A DNA stretch of 64,000 nt from Candidatus Aminicenantota bacterium. GTDB lineage: Bacteria; Acidobacteriota; Aminicenantia; Aminicenantales; Aminicenantaceae. The stretch is from contig WVZL01000046.1 of NCBI GenBank assembly GCA_011772495.1, positions 57,790 to 121,789 of the forward strand. The letters run 5' to 3'. Below are positions 61,294 to 64,000 of the stretch, in pieces. Both the position numbers and the translations under genes were made by a program. The notes below the pieces were generated by a model, which ran no database searches, was not told where the DNA came from, and saw only the letters and a list, made by a program, of their open reading frames with translations. Within the stretch, counting starts at the first letter, position 1. Every line of letters begins with the position of its first letter.

Positions 61294-61358
61294 CTATGTC
61301 TCCCTCAACCTAGCCAGCCTCTTCCCGGCATCCTCATTGAGTATACTAACTTCAGGAA
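61294..61358 (-). pseudogene. TPR-tail remnant C
   Basis: Minus-strand frame reading PEVSILNEDAGKRLARLRET then TAG at 61294-61296. It aligns with PEVEDAKKRLAGL of copy B after a four-residue insertion. It begins within 2-3 bases after the hydrolase stop codon and lies upstream of the small barrel gene. Confidence 0.5.
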
Positions 61359-62282
61359 TCATTGCACTTGAATCTTTAATTCAAGTTTCTTGAGAAAATC
61401 GAGGACGATCTTGTTAAAGTCTTCGGGCTTTTCCATATTGATCATATGAGCAACATCGGCAATTGTGAAAGTTTCAGCTCCTGTAACATTTTCTTTAATC
61501 AATTGCACAATCTCTAAAATGCCAGGCATATCGAGCTCTCCAACAACAGCTAGGGTGGGAGCTTGGACTTCATTTAATCTATGAACAGCTGGAGGATCCA
61601 GCTCTTTGGCGACACTTTCAGGATTCCATTTATTCACTGTATCCAAAGCCATAGTTTTAACCTTTTCCCTGACTGCGGAATCAACTTGGGAAGGTGTTCT
61701 GTAGGGTCCATCTGTCCAAGATCGCTGGAAATATTCTACGGCGCGCTCGACATCCCCGCCTCTGAAAGCCTCATTTGTTCTTGTTGAGTTTTCCTTAAAT
61801 ATTTCACTTTTGAACTCAAATCCACTCACTCCAGGAGCAGCAAGAATGATGGCAGAAACCCTTTCAGGATAAGCAATAGCAAAGTCGATGGCAATCCTCC
61901 CCCCCAAAGATAGGCCCAAAATGACAGCCTTTTCTATGTTTAACTGCTCAAGAAGCTCGTGTAAATCCTCGTAATGTTTAAAATCACCGGGTATACCAGA
62001 GGACTGCCCATGATTTCGTACATCGTAACGGATTACGCGGTATCCTTCAGCAAAAATTTCAAACTGGTCATCCCACATACGATGATTTAAGAGCCCTCCG
62101 TGAATCATCATAAGAGGAAGTCCCTCTCCCATCTCCTCATAATAAAGCCTTGCTTTTCCCACCTCGATGAAGCCCGTTTTAGGGGAGATGCTGATTTGAT
62201 TCTTTTTTTGATCGGCGTTATCAACACACTTAAACATTAAAGCTACAGCCAAACCTAAAATCAGTGCAAAAAATCTTCTCAT
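61359..62282 (-). CDS. Exported alpha/beta hydrolase
   Basis: 307 residues with an N-terminal signal (about 1-20; MFKC could be a poor lipobox). Alpha/beta hydrolase core: MIHGGLLNHRMWDDQ (oxyanion HGG), YDVRNHGQS, nucleophile in GLSLGGRIA near residue 123, acid in VVGELDMPGI and His in DVAHMINMEKPEDF. This is the pattern of haloperoxidase/esterase-like enzymes such as 3-oxoadipate enol-lactonase relatives, so the substrate is open. The start codon follows a GAGGAGG site that is itself the end of remnant D. Confidence 0.88.
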   Translation of the reverse strand: MRRFFALILGLAVALMFKCVDNADQKKNQISISPKTGFIEVGKARLYYEEMGEGLPLMMIHGGLLNHRMWDDQFEIFAEGYRVIRYDVRNHGQSSGIPGDFKHYEDLHELLEQLNIEKAVILGLSLGGRIAIDFAIAYPERVSAIILAAPGVSGFEFKSEIFKENSTRTNEAFRGGDVERAVEYFQRSWTDGPYRTPSQVDSAVREKVKTMALDTVNKWNPESVAKELDPPAVHRLNEVQAPTLAVVGELDMPGILEIVQLIKENVTGAETFTIADVAHMINMEKPEDFNKIVLDFLKKLELKIQVQ

Positions 62283-62287
62283 GCTGA

Positions 62288-62407
62288 TTACCTCCTCAAT
62301 CCAGCCAGCCTATTACTAGCATCCTCAATCTCATAGACAATAGAGATACGTCTTTCCAGGGGTAGATGAATCTCTTGTAATGCTCGATGCCTTTGCCTTC
62401 CCAACCT
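62288..62407 (-). pseudogene. TPR-tail remnant D (frameshifted)
   Basis: Two minus-strand frames together make the tail: one reads GKGIEHYKRFIYPWKDVSLL, the other EIEDASNRLAGLRR then TAA at 62288-62290. A frameshift lies between. It is the longest copy and shows that the parent ended in a helix ...HYxxFxxxWKD... The last codons (TTGAGGAGGTAA) form the ribosome-binding site of the hydrolase gene downstream. Confidence 0.55.
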
Positions 62408-62443
62408 TTCTCCTTACATGTCTTGTCACATCTATCTCAGAGT

Positions 62444-63829
62444 TTACTTCCAAGGGCCAGTTATGGCAAATGTTAAACCAGACTTTAGATTGTTCAAAAA
62501 TAACGTGCTGCCATCTGGAGAAAATGATGCTCCTGAGAACTCAGAATCATTTGATGCATTTCGAGCAAATTTATAAATTTTTCTTTGAGGGGTAATTCCT
62601 ATCAAATACTGTTCACCCGGTCCATCTTCACAGACAAGCAAATCACCCCAGGGGCTCATTGTTAGCTGGTCAGGATTTTCAAGAATTTTTCTGTCATTTG
62701 ATTCATAAAATAATTCCAGTTTGGCAGGTGATTCGTTTTCCCGTTCCGTACCCTCAAAAGGACTTAAGATATAACGCCATATTTGACCTGTGGCTGTTCG
62801 ACCGCCGATTGTACAGTCGAAATAAATATCGCCATCACTGAAGCATAAACCTTCGCCACGGGCAAATATCGCAGCGGCTTTTTTATAACCCTGGTAGCGC
62901 AAATTATCTTGTTTCGGGTCCACATCATCCAAATCAAGCCAACGAACGGCTAGAATTTCTCCAGGCGAAACTCTTTGCTTGTCCCAATTTCGTGTGTCGA
63001 GTTGGGGCATGTCTACGACCGCAAGGCACTGGAGTTGCCCTCCTTCAAATAAGTGTTTAGCTTTGTAAGGAATGAAACGATAGAACAGGCTATCTTTCTG
63101 GTCCTCAGTTTGATAGACAATGCTTCTATCAGGCTCTACCGCTACGCCTTCGTGTACGAAATGTCCCAATGCCTTAAGAGGTAAAGGTGGCGCAATTCTT
63201 GGTTCAACAGATACGGGAACTTCAAAAATATAGCCGTGGTCTTTATTGTATATTTTTCCAGCTTTTTCAAAGGTTTCTTCAGCCGAAAGCCAAGAACTCC
63301 AAGGGGTTGCGCTACCACTACAATTGCCCAAAGTGCCAGCCAGACTTAAAAATTGACTTTTCAGTTGTTGAGATTTTGTATCATACACAAGAGTTGTTGT
63401 TCCGCCGAGACAACGATTGTCTCTTCTGCCTTTGTCGTAGATAAGATCTTCACTTAATTTCTTCAATAGTTGATTCCTTTTTCCAAAAGCTCCAAAAGCC
63501 GGAGGTAATCCAGGCCAGACTTCATGATTACGTAGAATAATTGTCAAGCCCCCAGGTCCGGGGAAAGTGCCCATTCCATCGGGGAAAGCAGGCACATAAA
63601 AGCCATCAGTCATCTTCTCTCCGGCACGAGAAATTATCTTATAAGAGAAATCTTTTGGGAGATCAATTATTTTGTTTGGATCCTTGATTAGGGCCCCATA
63701 GCCAATTTCCTCTATATCATTCGAGAAAAAGGAGATGTTAAATACATCAGCGAAAGCATTGTTCAACGCGAAGAGGCTAAGGAAAGTGAAGCCGGATTTT
63801 TTCAAGAAAAATCGACGGCCTATTTGCAT
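62444..63829 (-). CDS. PhoX-type (DUF839) protein with Tat signal
   Basis: 461 residues. The N-terminus MQIGRRFFLKKSGFTFLSL is a twin-arginine signal (RRFFLK, hydrophobic stretch, then AFA). The DUF839/PhoX beta-propeller follows: VPAFPDGMGTFPGPGGLTIILRNHE, CLGGTTTLVYD, SWLSAEETFEKAG, GHFVHEGVAVEPD and LVCEDGPGEQYLIGI. PhoX proteins are Ca/Fe-dependent alkaline phosphatases; whether this divergent member keeps activity cannot be decided. Exported folded, consistent with the tatA gene in the window. AGGAAG precedes the ATG. Confidence 0.85.
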   Translation of the reverse strand: MQIGRRFFLKKSGFTFLSLFALNNAFADVFNISFFSNDIEEIGYGALIKDPNKIIDLPKDFSYKIISRAGEKMTDGFYVPAFPDGMGTFPGPGGLTIILRNHEVWPGLPPAFGAFGKRNQLLKKLSEDLIYDKGRRDNRCLGGTTTLVYDTKSQQLKSQFLSLAGTLGNCSGSATPWSSWLSAEETFEKAGKIYNKDHGYIFEVPVSVEPRIAPPLPLKALGHFVHEGVAVEPDRSIVYQTEDQKDSLFYRFIPYKAKHLFEGGQLQCLAVVDMPQLDTRNWDKQRVSPGEILAVRWLDLDDVDPKQDNLRYQGYKKAAAIFARGEGLCFSDGDIYFDCTIGGRTATGQIWRYILSPFEGTERENESPAKLELFYESNDRKILENPDQLTMSPWGDLLVCEDGPGEQYLIGITPQRKIYKFARNASNDSEFSGASFSPDGSTLFLNNLKSGLTFAITGPWK

Positions 63830-64000
63830 TGCTTCCTGTCCTTAAGAGGCAAAAGATTATCAATTTATGGGGAAAGAGTCAATTTGATTAAATATTTTGG
63901 AGATATCATGAACAATATAGGGACAGAAAATAACTCTTATGAAACCCTAATTTTAGCTAGATTTTAATTTGACCTGACCCCCTCAGATTGATCCAGTCTT

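Noticed and set aside
57681..62407. Integron attC sites between cassettes
   Set aside because: The repeated sequence is a coherent protein tail, lacks the RYYYAAC/GTTRRRY core sites, and no integrase is near. xerD at 33 kb is the housekeeping recombinase.

Overview
The window reads as a chromosomal segment from an uncultured Gram-negative bacterium, most likely a member of Candidatus Aminicenantes (Aminicenantota) or a close relative in the Acidobacteria neighbourhood. This placement is inferred from gene content, not from a marker search. The evidence is a GWxTD-domain lipoprotein, a large Oar-like TonB-type outer-membrane receptor with a carboxypeptidase-regulatory N-terminal domain, exported proteins that join a carboxypeptidase-regulatory domain to TPRs, an orphan FtsX/MacB-type permease of about 785 residues, and many remnants of a TPR tail of the WKDADPG..PEVEDAKKRLAGL type. 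LolA, a DUF374 acyltransferase, LpxR, TolC proteins and LPS-core-type glycosyltransferases show an outer membrane with lipid A.

Layout. 1-6.2 kb, minus strand: a partial N-acylamino-acid racemase/OSBS-type enolase, a class III aminotransferase, two LPS-type glycosyltransferases (GT4 and GT2) and a TolC protein. 6.5-8.9 kb: a large GT-C type membrane glycosyltransferase. 9-13.1 kb, minus: housekeeping mtnA-tsaD and lepA, with an exact 9-bp tandem array between mtnA and lepA. 13.3-15.7 kb, plus: tightly overlapping tatA, a coiled-coil methyltransferase and a ROK kinase. 16-20 kb: a GntR/FCD regulator and the TonB-type receptor. 20.1-23.7 kb, minus: TPR protein, GWxTD lipoprotein and a B12-binding-type radical SAM protein, followed by tRNA-Leu(CAG). 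24.1-25.3 kb: a baeRF-like protein related to eRF1. 25.3-31.6 kb, minus: a complete TetR-TolC-adaptor-RND efflux operon with a clear palindromic operator. 32-44.5 kb: assorted genes including xerD, a DASS transporter, AMMECR1, DUF374, a sodium:solute symporter, lolA, and an ECF sigma/anti-sigma/polymer-forming protein operon. 44.6-48.2 kb, minus: the translation operon rplM-rpsI-rpsB-tsf-pyrH-frr. 48.3-53.4 kb, minus: rhomboid protease, TPR lipoprotein, der, GerMN protein, N-acetylmuramoyl-L-alanine amidase; then tmRNA. 54-64 kb: an accessory-looking stretch with an exported M20 amidohydrolase, LpxR, FmdE-like protein, NfeD-like protein, orphan permease, small barrel protein, alpha/beta hydrolase and a Tat-exported PhoX-type protein, with decayed TPR-tail sequences at four gene junctions.

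Genes that work together. The four-gene efflux operon is self-contained and probably repressed by its own TetR protein. The ECF sigma, its zinc-finger anti-sigma and the polymer-forming membrane protein overlap by 1-4 bases and should act as one envelope-sensing unit. The ribosomal/tsf/pyrH/frr run keeps the classic order behind a strong sigma-70 promoter. Several unrelated plus- and minus-strand genes carry a -10 box 7-8 bases before the start codon, which points to leaderless transcription.

The least explained structures are non-coding or decayed: a roughly 425-bp inverted-repeat element after the DASS transporter, four copies of a GGGACGGTTCT inverted-repeat element, the 9-bp tandem array, and the repeated TPR-tail remnants. 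No CRISPR array, rRNA or intact transposase was seen.
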